A stretch of DNA of 46,027 bases from Candidatus Kerfeldbacteria bacterium (GTDB taxonomy: Bacteria; Patescibacteriota; Patescibacteriia; JACPL01): the NCBI GenBank assembly GCA_016182525.1, contig JACPGL010000005.1, positions 1 to 46,027 of the forward strand, in the 5' to 3' direction. Below the pieces are notes generated by a model that was not told where the DNA came from, made no database searches, and saw only the letters and a program-made list of their open reading frames with translations. Positions 1-9,741 of this stretch are shown here, piece by piece. The first letter of the stretch is position 1, and each line of letters starts with the position of its first letter. A program made the translations under genes and the position numbers.

Positions 1-142
1 CTGTTTTGTTCACGAAAATGACGCGGCGCCCGTTTGCCTTTTTGCTTCGCAAAAAGTTTTCCGGCCGCTATTTTCGTTCCAAAACATCACCATTTTTCAA
101 CTGTTTCTCCGCTTGGTTTTTCAAACGCCTGTGTATTTTTTG
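1..142. repeat. Copy 1 of dnaA/dnaN-flanking long-hairpin element (truncated by window start)
   Basis: Bases 1-87 are identical to 3209-3295; the shared end acgcctgtgtatttttt also recurs at 126-142 and about 3296-3312. Confidence 0.9.
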
Positions 143-160
143 TTTTTTATGTGTGAACAA

Positions 161-251
161 GAAAAGAAAGGACAAATGGGAAGGCTCCGCCCGACGAGCT
201 GCGGGATCCGCGTGAGGCGGGCGGAAGGGCGCCCATTTGTCCTTTCTTTTC
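161..251. repeat. Long inverted repeat / hairpin upstream of dnaA
   Basis: gaaaagaaaggacaaatggg (161-180) is the exact reverse complement of cccatttgtcctttcttttc (232-251); inner tccgcccg/cgggcgga also pairs. Confidence 0.9.
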
Positions 252-259
252 TCGCTTCC

Positions 260-288
260 TTGACAATAAAAGAGCAAGGGGATTAAAT
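260..288 (+). promoter_or_regulatory. Candidate dnaA promoter (TTGACA-17-TTAAAT)
   Basis: Perfect -35 TTGACA at 260-265, 17-nt spacer, 4/6 -10 match. Confidence 0.5.
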
Positions 289-416
289 GGGAGAGCTTTT
301 CCACATTCCGTCCACAGAATATACACATTTCTCCCCCTTTTCACCCATACTCCTTGTGGATGATCTGTGGTATTCTAGGAAGAGAACACGAAAAAACACA
401 CCTAAAACCCGGAGGT

Positions 417-1817
417 ATGAAAACCGAAGAAATCTGGAAATCCGTGCTTGGCGAACTCGAGCTCTCGATCTCGCGAGCCAACTTCACGACGTGGTTTAAG
501 AGCACCTTTATTCTCAATCAGAAGGATAATGAGATGGTTGTGGCTGTCCCAAATACCTTCACAAAATCCTGGCTTGAAAATAAGTACCATAAGACCATTC
601 TTGAAGTCGTCCAGCATATCACTGATCATAAGGTCTGGAAGGTCACCTATGAGGTTGAAACGCGGCGTCCAGAACGGATGTTTGAGCAAAAATCTTTGAG
701 AAAACAGATTGTTGCGGCCCCTCACCCAAAGATTGAGCGTGCTCCGCGTCCACGAGTCACAGCGCCAGCTCCGGTGCAAACACCGGCTCAATCCCACAAT
801 CTCAACCCTCGCTACACCTTTGAATCGTTTGTGGTCGGAAAAACGAATGAACTCGCCCGCGCCGCTTCTCACGCCGTTGCAGAAAAGCCCGGCCTCCGCT
901 ACAACCCCCTGTTCATTTTTGGGGGCGTTGGACTTGGCAAAACCCATCTTATGCAAGCTGTAGGACACGACATTCTCCACCGCGACCCCACAAAACGTGT
1001 TTTATATATCACCTGCGAGGATTTTACGAACGAATTTATTCGAGCGGTTCAAAAAGGGAGTACGGATTCGTTTAAAAACATGTACCGGTCAGTCGACGTG
1101 CTCCTTGTGGACGACATTCAGTTCATCGCCGGTAAAGAAGGGACGCAAGAAGAATTTTTTCACACGTTTAACGCTCTCCACCAAGCGAATAGACAGATTG
1201 TCATCTCGTCTGATCGCCCGCCAAAGGCCATTCCAGCCCTTGAACACCGCTTGGTTTCTCGTTTTGAATGGGGAATGACGGCGGATATCTCTAACCCAGA
1301 CCTTGAAACCCGAATGGCGATTTTGAGTAAGAAATGCGAAGAAAAAGGATTTCAACTCCCTGAAGACATGGTCGAACTTTTAGCCACGAACATTTTTTCA
1401 AATATACGAGAACTTGAAGGGGCACTTAATAAAATTATTGCCTACCATGAGTTAAATAACGTGGAGCCCAACGAGGACTCGGTGAAACACATTATTTCAC
1501 TGATCAGCACTCGACCCCGTAAAGGCGCGATCACCGCTCGGGGAATCATGGCCACGGTTGCGGAATTTTTCGATATTTCTGTTGATGATTTAGCTGGAAA
1601 TAGCCGAAAAAAAGAGCTTGTGGTGCCGCGACAAATTACGATGTTTCTTATGCGAGAAGAAATGAAAAGTTCGTACCCAAATATCGGTCAGGAACTCGGT
1701 GGCCGCGATCATACCACAGCGATGCATGCCTACACAAAAATCCAGACTGAAATTGAACATGATGAAAAGATTAAACACGACATCGCAATCTTACGTGAAA
1801 AAATTTATGTGATGTAG
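417..1817 (+). CDS. dnaA: Chromosomal replication initiator protein DnaA
   Basis: EEIWKSVLGELELSISRANFTTWFKST N-terminus, Walker A GGVGLGKTHLMQA, C-terminal GGRDHTTAMHAYTKI. ORF track begins at 354; MKTEEIW start at 417 preferred. Confidence 0.98.
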   Translation: MKTEEIWKSVLGELELSISRANFTTWFKSTFILNQKDNEMVVAVPNTFTKSWLENKYHKTILEVVQHITDHKVWKVTYEVETRRPERMFEQKSLRKQIVAAPHPKIERAPRPRVTAPAPVQTPAQSHNLNPRYTFESFVVGKTNELARAASHAVAEKPGLRYNPLFIFGGVGLGKTHLMQAVGHDILHRDPTKRVLYITCEDFTNEFIRAVQKGSTDSFKNMYRSVDVLLVDDIQFIAGKEGTQEEFFHTFNALHQANRQIVISSDRPPKAIPALEHRLVSRFEWGMTADISNPDLETRMAILSKKCEEKGFQLPEDMVELLATNIFSNIRELEGALNKIIAYHELNNVEPNEDSVKHIISLISTRPRKGAITARGIMATVAEFFDISVDDLAGNSRKKELVVPRQITMFLMREEMKSSYPNIGQELGGRDHTTAMHAYTKIQTEIEHDEKIKHDIAILREKIYVM

Positions 1818-2048
1818 TGTGGGAAAGATGTGAATAGAGGGAGGGAAAGAGTGGGGAAATATTCATAAGGTGTGTATAAAAAAAAGAAAAAAATATATCT
1901 TCCACAATTCATCCCGAACCCTCTCTCTTCTTATCCCCTTCTCCACCTAATATTTTTCCGTTGTATTCCTTAAGAATACATCTTCTCACGAACACTTATC
2001 CCCTTATCCCCAGTCTCTATTATTACTCCTAGTTTATTATAGATATTT

Positions 2049-3155
2049 ATGAAACTTTCATGCACACAAGAGAATCTTGAACGAGGACTCGCAACTGTCG
2101 TCCATTTAGCAGGGAGGAATGTCACTCTCCCTATTTTAAATAACGTATTACTTAAAACTGAAAATGGAGTGATCCAGCTTATGACGACGAATCTTGAAAT
2201 GGGCGTGCGGGCAACTCTTCGCGGCAAAGTTGAGGAGGAAGGATCGTTTACCGTGCAAGCGCGATTGTTTATGGACTATGTCGGACTTCTCCCGAATGAC
2301 CGTGTGGATATTGAAGTGTCGGAGAATTTAATGCGCATTGTCGGTGGAGGGAATGAAACAACGATGAAGGGGTTAACCGCCGACGAATTCCCTCTCCTTC
2401 CAAGTATTGAGCAGCAAAATGGGATTGAAGTGGATCTTCATACTTTTCGTGATGCGGTTACTGAAACGCTGTTTGCCGCTGCGCTCGATGACACACGCCC
2501 GGAGATTAGCGGAGTGTATTGCGTAGTTGCGAATCAAACATTTACCTGTGTAGGAACAGATAGTTATCGTTTAGCTGAGCGAATCATTCCACTCCACAAA
2601 GCATTTTCTGGTGAAGCGCGATGGATTCTCCCCTTGCGAACACTTCAAGAACTTCTCCGTATCTTGTCCCAAGCTGAAGCGGGCACGCTCCAAATCTTCT
2701 GGTCAGAAAATCAAATCGCATTTCTGTGGGACGATGTGGAGTTTATTTCTCGCCTTGTGGAAGGGCAATACCCTGACTATCAACAAATTATCCCCAAAGA
2801 CTTTCGTACCGAAGCGATCGTGTCTCGCGATGATTTAATTAAAACAGTTAAAACCGCGAGTTTATTTGCAAAATCCGGAATTAATGATGTGGCGCTCCAA
2901 CTTTCAGCAAAAGAGAATATGCTTATTGTCTCATCAGCGAATCAGCAGGTCGGGGAGAATGTGAGTCGGCTTAAAAGTATTATAAAAGGCGACGACAATA
3001 CAATTGTGTTTAATTATCGGTATCTTTTAGAGGGGCTTGCCTCATTTGAAACGGACGAGGTAAAGCTGCAGGTGATTGATAGCGACAACCCGGGCCTCTT
3101 TCGCCCGAACTCCGACGACAAGCACATCTATCTCGTGATGCCGATTAAGAAATAA
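2049..3155 (+). CDS. dnaN: DNA polymerase III subunit beta (sliding clamp)
   Basis: MKLSCTQENLERGLATV...LPILNNVLL...YLVMPIK, adjacent to dnaA. Confidence 0.97.
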   Translation: MKLSCTQENLERGLATVVHLAGRNVTLPILNNVLLKTENGVIQLMTTNLEMGVRATLRGKVEEEGSFTVQARLFMDYVGLLPNDRVDIEVSENLMRIVGGGNETTMKGLTADEFPLLPSIEQQNGIEVDLHTFRDAVTETLFAAALDDTRPEISGVYCVVANQTFTCVGTDSYRLAERIIPLHKAFSGEARWILPLRTLQELLRILSQAEAGTLQIFWSENQIAFLWDDVEFISRLVEGQYPDYQQIIPKDFRTEAIVSRDDLIKTVKTASLFAKSGINDVALQLSAKENMLIVSSANQQVGENVSRLKSIIKGDDNTIVFNYRYLLEGLASFETDEVKLQVIDSDNPGLFRPNSDDKHIYLVMPIKK

Positions 3156-3312
3156 AAAAATACACAGGCGTTTTCCAAACCGGGCTCCAAAACAGTGAAA
3201 AATGGAGCCTGTTTTGTTCACGAAAATGACGCGGCGCCCGTTTGCCTTTTTGCTTCGCAAAAAGTTTTCCGGCCGCTATTTTCGTTCCAAAACATACGCC
3301 TGTGTATTTTTT
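3156..3312. repeat. Copy 2 of dnaA/dnaN-flanking long-hairpin element with ~17-bp terminal inverted repeats
   Basis: aaaaaatacacaggcgt ... acgcctgtgtatttttt ends; internal gttttg..cgaaaat..gcggc arms pair; loop arm ctttttgc-ttc-gcaaaaag. Confidence 0.85.
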
Positions 3313-3318
3313 TATTTC

Positions 3319-6300
3319 TTACGGCACAGTAATTGTCACGATGTTGGAGTTAAGACTTTCCTTTTTATACGGGTGGGTGGTGTCAACGGCGCGCGTCATG
3401 ATGGTGTGTGTGCCCGGAGAAAGGGTTTGTGTGAGTTCAAAGAAAAAGTTCGATGTCCCACCGCGCGGTTCGCGGCCTGTTGTGGTGCCAACATAGTGCC
3501 CATCCACAAAAACATTGACAAGGTTATGGTCTTTCACAACCCCTGCCGGGATGGGCGTGGATGACGTGATCTCGCCAGCTTGCGGATGGAGAATAATTGG
3601 AGCCGGGTTTGGATGGATCACGCGGAAATATACGGGTGCGCTTTCGCGAATACGTTCTCCATTCTCATTCACCTCGCGAATGAACACGCTGTGGATAGCG
3701 AGTTGGAGTGGTGCTTTGAGGATGTGCGCGAAGTTCAGTGTTGTTCGGTTGGTGAGCGTGGCCACAACGCGGTGATCGACAAGAATTTCAACCATGTGAG
3801 CGGTGGGCGCAAGGCCGACAATGGTTGGAGTTGGGCTGGAGGTGGTGTTCACCGGGTCATTCGTATAGTCGCGTTCAAAGGTATTTAATACTTTTGCTTC
3901 TTTTTTAGAGAAGATAAAGAAGAAGTGTTCATCGGAAAACACCGAGGTTGTTTCTCCGTCCACTGAACGGGCTTTGACGGTATGTTTGCCGGGTAACAGG
4001 GCAGGAGAGGTGAACGAGAAGTCGCCGACCCCAGAGGTGTGAACGCGCGTTGCTGTTGTTCCGCGGTTCACTCCATCAATCCAGATTTCAACATTCATCC
4101 CTGAACCAGCAAGCCCAGTTATAATAGGCCGAGTGTTTTCTGTGGTGAACCAATCTGCCGGCGCGACAAGTGATGGTGTGCGAAGGTCGCTTGCGGTCTC
4201 GTCTATTTCTTCGGGCTCTGGCGTCTCCTCTGGTACAGGTGATTGTTCGGGCTCTTCGTCACCCTCCTCTTCTTCCTCTTGCCCTTCGGTTTGGGTGGTG
4301 AATGAGAAGATGTCACTTACTCTTCCAGCGCCGTACGTATTCGTTGTGGTAATCGTGAATCGGTACACTGTTGCTGGGATCAATGATGTGAGAGTGATGC
4401 TTTGTGCGCTCTGTGATTGTTGGCCGAGATTTGTCCCTGCCTCATCAGTGCCGTATGAAAGAGTGTATGAGGTTGGTGTGCCGTATGGTGCATCCCAACT
4501 CAGTGTTGCCTCGGTTTCGCGCAGCGTTGCTCTCACCTCGCTAACTGTGCCCGGAAACCGCGATTCATCAGCTCCAATATCGACAAAGGACGTATCAAAG
4601 GGCCGAGCATGACCCTCGTAATCAGTGCGTGGCGCGTTGACCAATGTTCCAGCGTCGCGCGCGCCTGATGCCGCTTTCAGGTGCACGTCTCCCCCATCGG
4701 CATTGTGGAGATCGGGGTTGATTGCCAACGAGTGCGCATCTTGAGCTGTTGCGTTTTGCCAATCAGCAAGTACGGCGAGTGGTGTTGGTGTCCCGTCTGT
4801 CATCATCCCAACGTTTCCTGATTCTGGGTCAAAGGCGTTATAGTCGGATGTGTACTGTGCACCGCTCGAAGCAGAAATGTGCGTGGTGTTTTCAGAAAAG
4901 ATGGTATTTTGGATTGTCACAGTACTTGCTCCTGATGCGAGATTCACTCCTGTGCCATTTCGAAGCACGGTGAGGTTTGTCAGGAGAATGTCGTCGCCGC
5001 TCACGCGAATCGCATCCGTTTGCGCATCGGTGATGACCATATTCTTGAGCGCGCTGTCGTGATTTGCGCTCGCGATATCAACACCCCGTGTTCCGCCGCT
5101 CACCGTCACGCCGTCAAAAATCATCGGGTATTCTGTGTTCACCGCAAGAGTGGCGCCTGACGGAGTCCCTTGGACCGCGAACGGCGTCTCCCCCCAGCGC
5201 GTGATCGTTGTGGTTGTTAAGGGGCTGCTTGTAGCCGACGCTCCTCCGGCCTCCGCAAACTCAGGATTATTTAATTCAACATTTTCAGGAAACGTCCCGC
5301 GCGCGTACAGGGTCTGCCCTTGCCCAATGTGCATTTGGGAAAGCGTATACGTGAGTGTTTTACATGGAGTGACCGCGCTCGAACAGGTGCCTGTGTCGCT
5401 GCCAGTCGCACTGTCTGTATAAAACACGTCGAAAATGGCTTCTTTTGAAAACGCGGTTTCATGCGCGCCGATATCCACGCCGTTGCCTTGTGGTCGCGAG
5501 TTTCCGAGAATATCGTTTACTGGTGAAACGTTGGCAACTCCTGCATCGATATTGACGCTCGTGCCAAGAAGGGTAAAGTCTCCGTCGTCTGCATTCTGGA
5601 ATGCAGGGTCTTGTGAAAGCGATTGTGCATCCAGCCCGGTTGCTGCTTGCCATTCGGCGAGCGTGGCATACCCGCTTGAACCGACTTTCCCAAGCTTTTT
5701 ATTTGTGGAGTAGAATGTATTTCCGTTTGAAGCGGTAAAGCGATCTTCGGAAAATGGATCAAGAGCAATCGCGTAGTCACCGTTTTCTGATGAGACCGTG
5801 TTGTACAGCGTGTTTCCTGATGCGTCGCTCATTTGAATTCCATGCCCGCCGCTTTTATAAATAGAGTTTGAAAGAAGCGCGACAGATGATGTATTTGCAA
5901 GATGGATGCCATTGCCGCTATTCGTATCAAAAATGGAATTTGAAATGGTTGAACTGGTTGTGTTGGATGTCAGACTCACTCCATCATCACCGTTTTCACG
6001 CGCAATGGAATTTGTCACTGTGACCGATGAAGATGCGCTTACACGAACCCCGTCTGATGTTGCGTGTGTAACGGTCACGCCGTCGAGGGTGATGGATGAG
6101 CTGCTGTCGATCGCGATGTTCGCGTCTTGAGCGTTGGAGACGGTGATATCGGAAAGTGTGAGAAACGATGCGCCAGAAATGGAGATGCCGGTTGTGTTTG
6201 CGCTCGCATTGATCACTGGAGCGGTTCGCCCGCTGTCTGTCCAAGCAACAAATTGCGTTGGAGAGTTTGCTGCTCCACTGTGCGCTGATGTCAGGGAGAC

Positions 6301-8262
6301 GCTTTCGGTAAATGCGGTTTGCGTTGTTCCGGAGCTTAGATGGAGAATGTCTTCGCTTGCTCCCCCACGAACGGTTTGGAGCGCGCGGGTGATTGTTTTC
6401 CACGGCGCAGCGGTTGTTCCGTGGCCAGACGTATCGCTGCCCGAAAATGCATCAATGTAGATATTGCCGAGCGCTTCTTCGTATTCATAGGCGCCTGGCT
6501 CTACTCCTTTGCCCGACGGACGTGCCAGACCCCCGAGATCGGTTGCGGGTGCGCTTGCTGCATCGCCGGTATTGAGTGCTGTGGAATCTCCGCGCAGGTG
6601 GTAATCATCGCTTGCGCTGCTTACGAAACTGGGGTCGGCCGAGCGATCGTGAGTACTCGCCGATGTTCCGGGGCCGTACGCTCCGAGTGCATTATTCCAC
6701 AATAGGTTGTAGTCGACGTTGGTTGTTGGAACACTTGCACCAAGAGTGAGACCGTACCGGTCGGTGCTGCCGGTAATGATGTTATTTTTAACAACTGCCG
6801 TTGCCGGGTTTCCATAGAGTCCAAGACTCGCCGCATTGGTCGCTGAACCGTCAGTATTGCCGTGGATCGTGTTGTTCAGAATCGTCACGTCATTTCCATT
6901 TTCAACATGGATACCTCCGACGCCGGTTGTTGCCGCATTTTCATACACGACGTTGTTTTGCACTGTCACCATTTTGCCGTTCGCGCCACCGCCAATGTAG
7001 ATTCCTGCTCCGTATGTTGCTGTGCTTCCACTCACCGTATTTTTTTCAATAAGCGTCCCATTGAGACATTCCTGACATCGAATCCCCCCACCTTTGTAGA
7101 CAGCAGTGTTCGTGGTCATGCTGTTCCCGCGTATGGTCGCCTTACCTTGAAGAACGTAGATTCCTCCGCCGCCAGCTCGTTCAATATTATTTAAGTGCTT
7201 TGAAGATGAGTTTGAAATAATGGTGTTATTTTCAATAACGGGTGCGTAAGCGGTATTGTTGTTTCCATACACATAGATTCCTCCGCCGTAATCGTAGACT
7301 TGATTTGCCGATATCGTATTGTTTTGGACTCTCGCACTTGAGCGTGTGAGGGAAATTCCTCCCCCGTTGTAGCGCCCTCCAAACGTATAGCTTCCTCTGA
7401 TGTATCCATAAGAAACATAATTATTCTGGATCGTTGGCGACGCATCGCTTACACGGACTCCCCCTCCTTCCCAGTGTGATCCGCTGTCGTCACCACCTTT
7501 GTAGAGGTAGAGTCCTTCAATCGTACTTGAGTTGCCTCCTGACACAATAATAATGCTTCCGTGGTATTCGCACGAGGCTGGTTGAAAACCGTCGCAGAGC
7601 TCATCGCTGAGGCCTCCTTCATTATCCCAGAATCCTCGGAGAGTTGTTGTTGTGGGGTCGCTTACGTTGCCCCGAAGGATGATGTTTTTTTGCGATGATC
7701 CGAGTTGGATTTGTGCTTCATGGTATGCTCCAGACAACACTTGGACAATTTGGCCGTCTTGAGTTGCCGCATCGATCGCGCTTTGAGCAGTGGTAAAGCT
7801 CAAGTCCTTGCTATATCCTGCGTTCACACACGCTTGGACAGACGAACTAAAGCAAATGTCCTTCGCTCCGACACCAAAACTGAATCGTGGGAGCGTGTAT
7901 AGTATGCTGAAGATCAGCCACGCCGTGAGCGTAAGGAATGTTGCAGCAGTAACAAGGAGCGTAAGGTTTCGCTGACGTTTGAACTCGACATACGACTCAA
8001 TGAAATTTCCTTTCCAGTCACGTGCCGCCACTTCGCGGAATCCCTTGTCCACTGACATGAAAAAGAACACCGGCAACGTGACCGTGAAAATAAAGATATT
8101 CGTGAGGATGATGACCCACGCCAAGAACAGCTTGCGGAGTTCACACAATACAAAAGCTTTCCGCCAGCGTCGAATGTAGATGAAACAGTTTTCGCGGCGG
8201 ATTTCAGAACGTTTGAGATTTTCTCGCTCTTGCACAAGAAGAGCGCGAATCCCTAGCACCAT
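3319..8262 (-). CDS. Large surface protein: N-terminal TM segments, parallel beta-helix repeats, fibronectin type III-like and Ig-like C-terminal domains
   Basis: 1647 aa; two hydrophobic N-terminal segments; many NNxI..N/GGGI/L-type beta-helix repeats; acidic EEEEEGDEEPEQSP linker; PTSYTLSYGT..ATVYRFTITTTN FnIII-like. Confidence 0.85.
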   Translation of the reverse strand: MVLGIRALLVQERENLKRSEIRRENCFIYIRRWRKAFVLCELRKLFLAWVIILTNIFIFTVTLPVFFFMSVDKGFREVAARDWKGNFIESYVEFKRQRNLTLLVTAATFLTLTAWLIFSILYTLPRFSFGVGAKDICFSSSVQACVNAGYSKDLSFTTAQSAIDAATQDGQIVQVLSGAYHEAQIQLGSSQKNIILRGNVSDPTTTTLRGFWDNEGGLSDELCDGFQPASCEYHGSIIIVSGGNSSTIEGLYLYKGGDDSGSHWEGGGVRVSDASPTIQNNYVSYGYIRGSYTFGGRYNGGGISLTRSSARVQNNTISANQVYDYGGGIYVYGNNNTAYAPVIENNTIISNSSSKHLNNIERAGGGGIYVLQGKATIRGNSMTTNTAVYKGGGIRCQECLNGTLIEKNTVSGSTATYGAGIYIGGGANGKMVTVQNNVVYENAATTGVGGIHVENGNDVTILNNTIHGNTDGSATNAASLGLYGNPATAVVKNNIITGSTDRYGLTLGASVPTTNVDYNLLWNNALGAYGPGTSASTHDRSADPSFVSSASDDYHLRGDSTALNTGDAASAPATDLGGLARPSGKGVEPGAYEYEEALGNIYIDAFSGSDTSGHGTTAAPWKTITRALQTVRGGASEDILHLSSGTTQTAFTESVSLTSAHSGAANSPTQFVAWTDSGRTAPVINASANTTGISISGASFLTLSDITVSNAQDANIAIDSSSSITLDGVTVTHATSDGVRVSASSSVTVTNSIARENGDDGVSLTSNTTSSTISNSIFDTNSGNGIHLANTSSVALLSNSIYKSGGHGIQMSDASGNTLYNTVSSENGDYAIALDPFSEDRFTASNGNTFYSTNKKLGKVGSSGYATLAEWQAATGLDAQSLSQDPAFQNADDGDFTLLGTSVNIDAGVANVSPVNDILGNSRPQGNGVDIGAHETAFSKEAIFDVFYTDSATGSDTGTCSSAVTPCKTLTYTLSQMHIGQGQTLYARGTFPENVELNNPEFAEAGGASATSSPLTTTTITRWGETPFAVQGTPSGATLAVNTEYPMIFDGVTVSGGTRGVDIASANHDSALKNMVITDAQTDAIRVSGDDILLTNLTVLRNGTGVNLASGASTVTIQNTIFSENTTHISASSGAQYTSDYNAFDPESGNVGMMTDGTPTPLAVLADWQNATAQDAHSLAINPDLHNADGGDVHLKAASGARDAGTLVNAPRTDYEGHARPFDTSFVDIGADESRFPGTVSEVRATLRETEATLSWDAPYGTPTSYTLSYGTDEAGTNLGQQSQSAQSITLTSLIPATVYRFTITTTNTYGAGRVSDIFSFTTQTEGQEEEEEGDEEPEQSPVPEETPEPEEIDETASDLRTPSLVAPADWFTTENTRPIITGLAGSGMNVEIWIDGVNRGTTATRVHTSGVGDFSFTSPALLPGKHTVKARSVDGETTSVFSDEHFFFIFSKKEAKVLNTFERDYTNDPVNTTSSPTPTIVGLAPTAHMVEILVDHRVVATLTNRTTLNFAHILKAPLQLAIHSVFIREVNENGERIRESAPVYFRVIHPNPAPIILHPQAGEITSSTPIPAGVVKDHNLVNVFVDGHYVGTTTGREPRGGTSNFFFELTQTLSPGTHTIMTRAVDTTHPYKKESLNSNIVTITVP

Positions 8263-8401
8263 GCCAATTTCGTTGTTATTTTGGTTTTATTTTGTATTTT
8301 TACACTTTAATTATAGCTTATTTTAGCGTTTTTGTCAACCAACTTGAATAAAATATGGTTTTGAAGTAGACTACAGGAGTTCTTTTTCTTAAAATAAACG
8401 T

Positions 8402-8563
8402 ATGGAGGAGCGAAAAACGCATCTTTCTGGGGATTTATGGACAGTCATTTTGGTTGTCGGGGTTCTGCTTGCGGGAGTCTTGATTTTTAGCTCAGTAGAC
8501 ACCAATCGAACCCTCACGAGCTCGCTTGCGAAGCAATTGTACGAGTTTGTGTTGAATATATAA
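8402..8563 (+). CDS. Small single-TM protein (53 aa)
   Basis: MEERKTHLSGDLWTVILVVGVLLAGVLIFSSVDTNRTLTSSLAKQLYEFVLNI; below the length cut-off of the supplied ORF track. Confidence 0.55.
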   Translation: MEERKTHLSGDLWTVILVVGVLLAGVLIFSSVDTNRTLTSSLAKQLYEFVLNI

Positions 8564-8599
8564 TGTACGACGCCTAATTTAGGCGGTTATAAGCTAAAT

Positions 8600-8672
8600 G
8601 CCCTCGTAGCTCAGTTGGAAGAGCGAGGCACTCCTAACGCCTAGGTCCCCTGTTCGACTCAGGGCGAGGGCA
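8600..8672 (+). tRNA. tRNA-Arg (CCU)
   Basis: GCCCTCG...CGAGGGC acceptor, TTCGACT T-loop, anticodon loop CTCCTAA. Confidence 0.88.
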
Positions 8673-8765
8673 CGAGCGGTAATGAAATTGGCTAAGATGA
8701 GAGAAAGTTTATTCAGCGCCGATTAAATAATGATGATTACAACACGGATAGATCGACATGTCAAA

Positions 8766-8801
8766 TGTTCTACGTGCCTGCCTACCGGTAGGCAGGGAAC
8801 A
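8766..8801. repeat. 20-bp perfect palindrome cctgcctaccggtaggcagg splitting a parS-like site
   Basis: TGTTCTACGTG + [CCTGCCTACCGGTAGGCAGG] + GAACA; removing the insert leaves TGTTCTACGTGGAACA. Confidence 0.7.
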
Positions 8802-8823
8802 TTTAGGAATAACACTATGAGCT

Positions 8824-9189
8824 ATGACGCTTTCTGAAGCCCAAGGGGCAGTTCTAGAGTTTGCAAAGAAAAATGGGTGGGAAGACTACCCCAATATAGA
8901 CAAATTTGACCACATTCACGAAGAACTGCTTGAAATGAGCCAGTTCTTGCGGTATAAGTCCCGCGAAGAGCGTGAAAAGTTTGTTTCTGAGCACCAAGAA
9001 CTTTTCGAGAAGGAGCTTGGAGACGTGCTTTTCGGGCTGTTACGGCTCGCAAATCAGCTCGGAGTGGATGCAGAAAGGGGATTCCTAGCCGCAAAAGCGA
9101 AAATCGAGAAGAAATATACTTCTGGAGTAGCTGAAAACAAGACTATACATCAAAGCTCGGGAGATTCGCAGTTCGGGTCGCCAAGCTAA
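8824..9189 (+). CDS. MazG-like nucleotide pyrophosphohydrolase
   Basis: KFDHIHEELLEMSQFLR...EKELGDVLFGLLRLANQLGVDAERGF is MazG-like (EExxE/ExxD arrangement). Confidence 0.85.
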   Translation: MTLSEAQGAVLEFAKKNGWEDYPNIDKFDHIHEELLEMSQFLRYKSREEREKFVSEHQELFEKELGDVLFGLLRLANQLGVDAERGFLAAKAKIEKKYTSGVAENKTIHQSSGDSQFGSPS

Positions 9190-9190
9190 A

Positions 9191-9206
9191 TGTTCCACGT
9201 GGAACA
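9191..9206. promoter_or_regulatory. parS-like ParB binding site 1 (TGTTCCACGTGGAACA)
   Basis: 16-bp perfect palindrome matching the bacterial parS consensus (TGTTNCACGTGNAACA). Confidence 0.85.
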
Positions 9207-9270
9207 TTGACGAGAAGCGGATTTTGTGTCGTGATATACATATTACAACACAGATCTAATGTTCACGCAA

Positions 9271-9286
9271 TGTTCCACGTGGAACA
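9271..9286. promoter_or_regulatory. parS-like ParB binding site 2 (TGTTCCACGTGGAACA)
   Basis: Identical palindrome 80 bp downstream of site 1. Confidence 0.85.
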
Positions 9287-9343
9287 TTCGTTCCCAAGAC
9301 CTGCGAGCCCAAAAGTTATCACTTCGGAGTATATGAGGAACTA

Positions 9344-9522
9344 CCAGCCAGAATACCTTCTCGAACCACGCCCTCCGTTCGGGGAAAATTTTCGTCGTTC
9401 ACTTCGGGGAACCCTCGAAATTCGCTCGCTGATTACAGCTCGCTGCTTTCGTCTCCCTCTCGTTCACTCGTCCATTTGCAAGCCCTCACTACGGGAAGTG
9501 GTTCTCGAAAGTATTCCGGCTG
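9344..9522. repeat. Large imperfect inverted repeat
   Basis: ccagccagaataccttctcgaaccac (9344-9369) pairs with gtggttctcgaaagtattccggctg (9498-9522). Confidence 0.7.
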
Positions 9523-9548
9523 TCGTTCCACATCTTCTCAAGAGACAA

Positions 9549-9650
9549 GATCACGACGGGTGGCAGCGGGAAAGCGGTCACACCGAGCGTAGCTGCACGA
9601 AGTGCGTGGAGCGAGGTGTGACAGGGTGCCCGCTGACAGGACCCGTGACC
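9549..9650. repeat. Dispersed hairpin element (gatcacgacgggtggca...gacaggacccg), copy 1
   Basis: Shares both ends with 29510-29648; internal arms cagcggg/cccgctg and gtcacacc/ggtgtgac pair. Confidence 0.7.
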
Positions 9651-9741
9651 ACTGCAATTGAGACAGAGGAGGCCGGCCGATGCGGCTCGGAGTAGCAGCC
9701 TTGTTGGCAATTGAGGCGGTATGCAGAGTCTATGGGAATAT

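Noticed and set aside
402-980. 192-aa minus-strand ORF
   Set aside because: Antisense to the well-supported dnaA gene.
9207-9695. 162-aa ORF downstream of mazG
   Set aside because: Reads through a parS site and two large hairpins; composition not protein-like.
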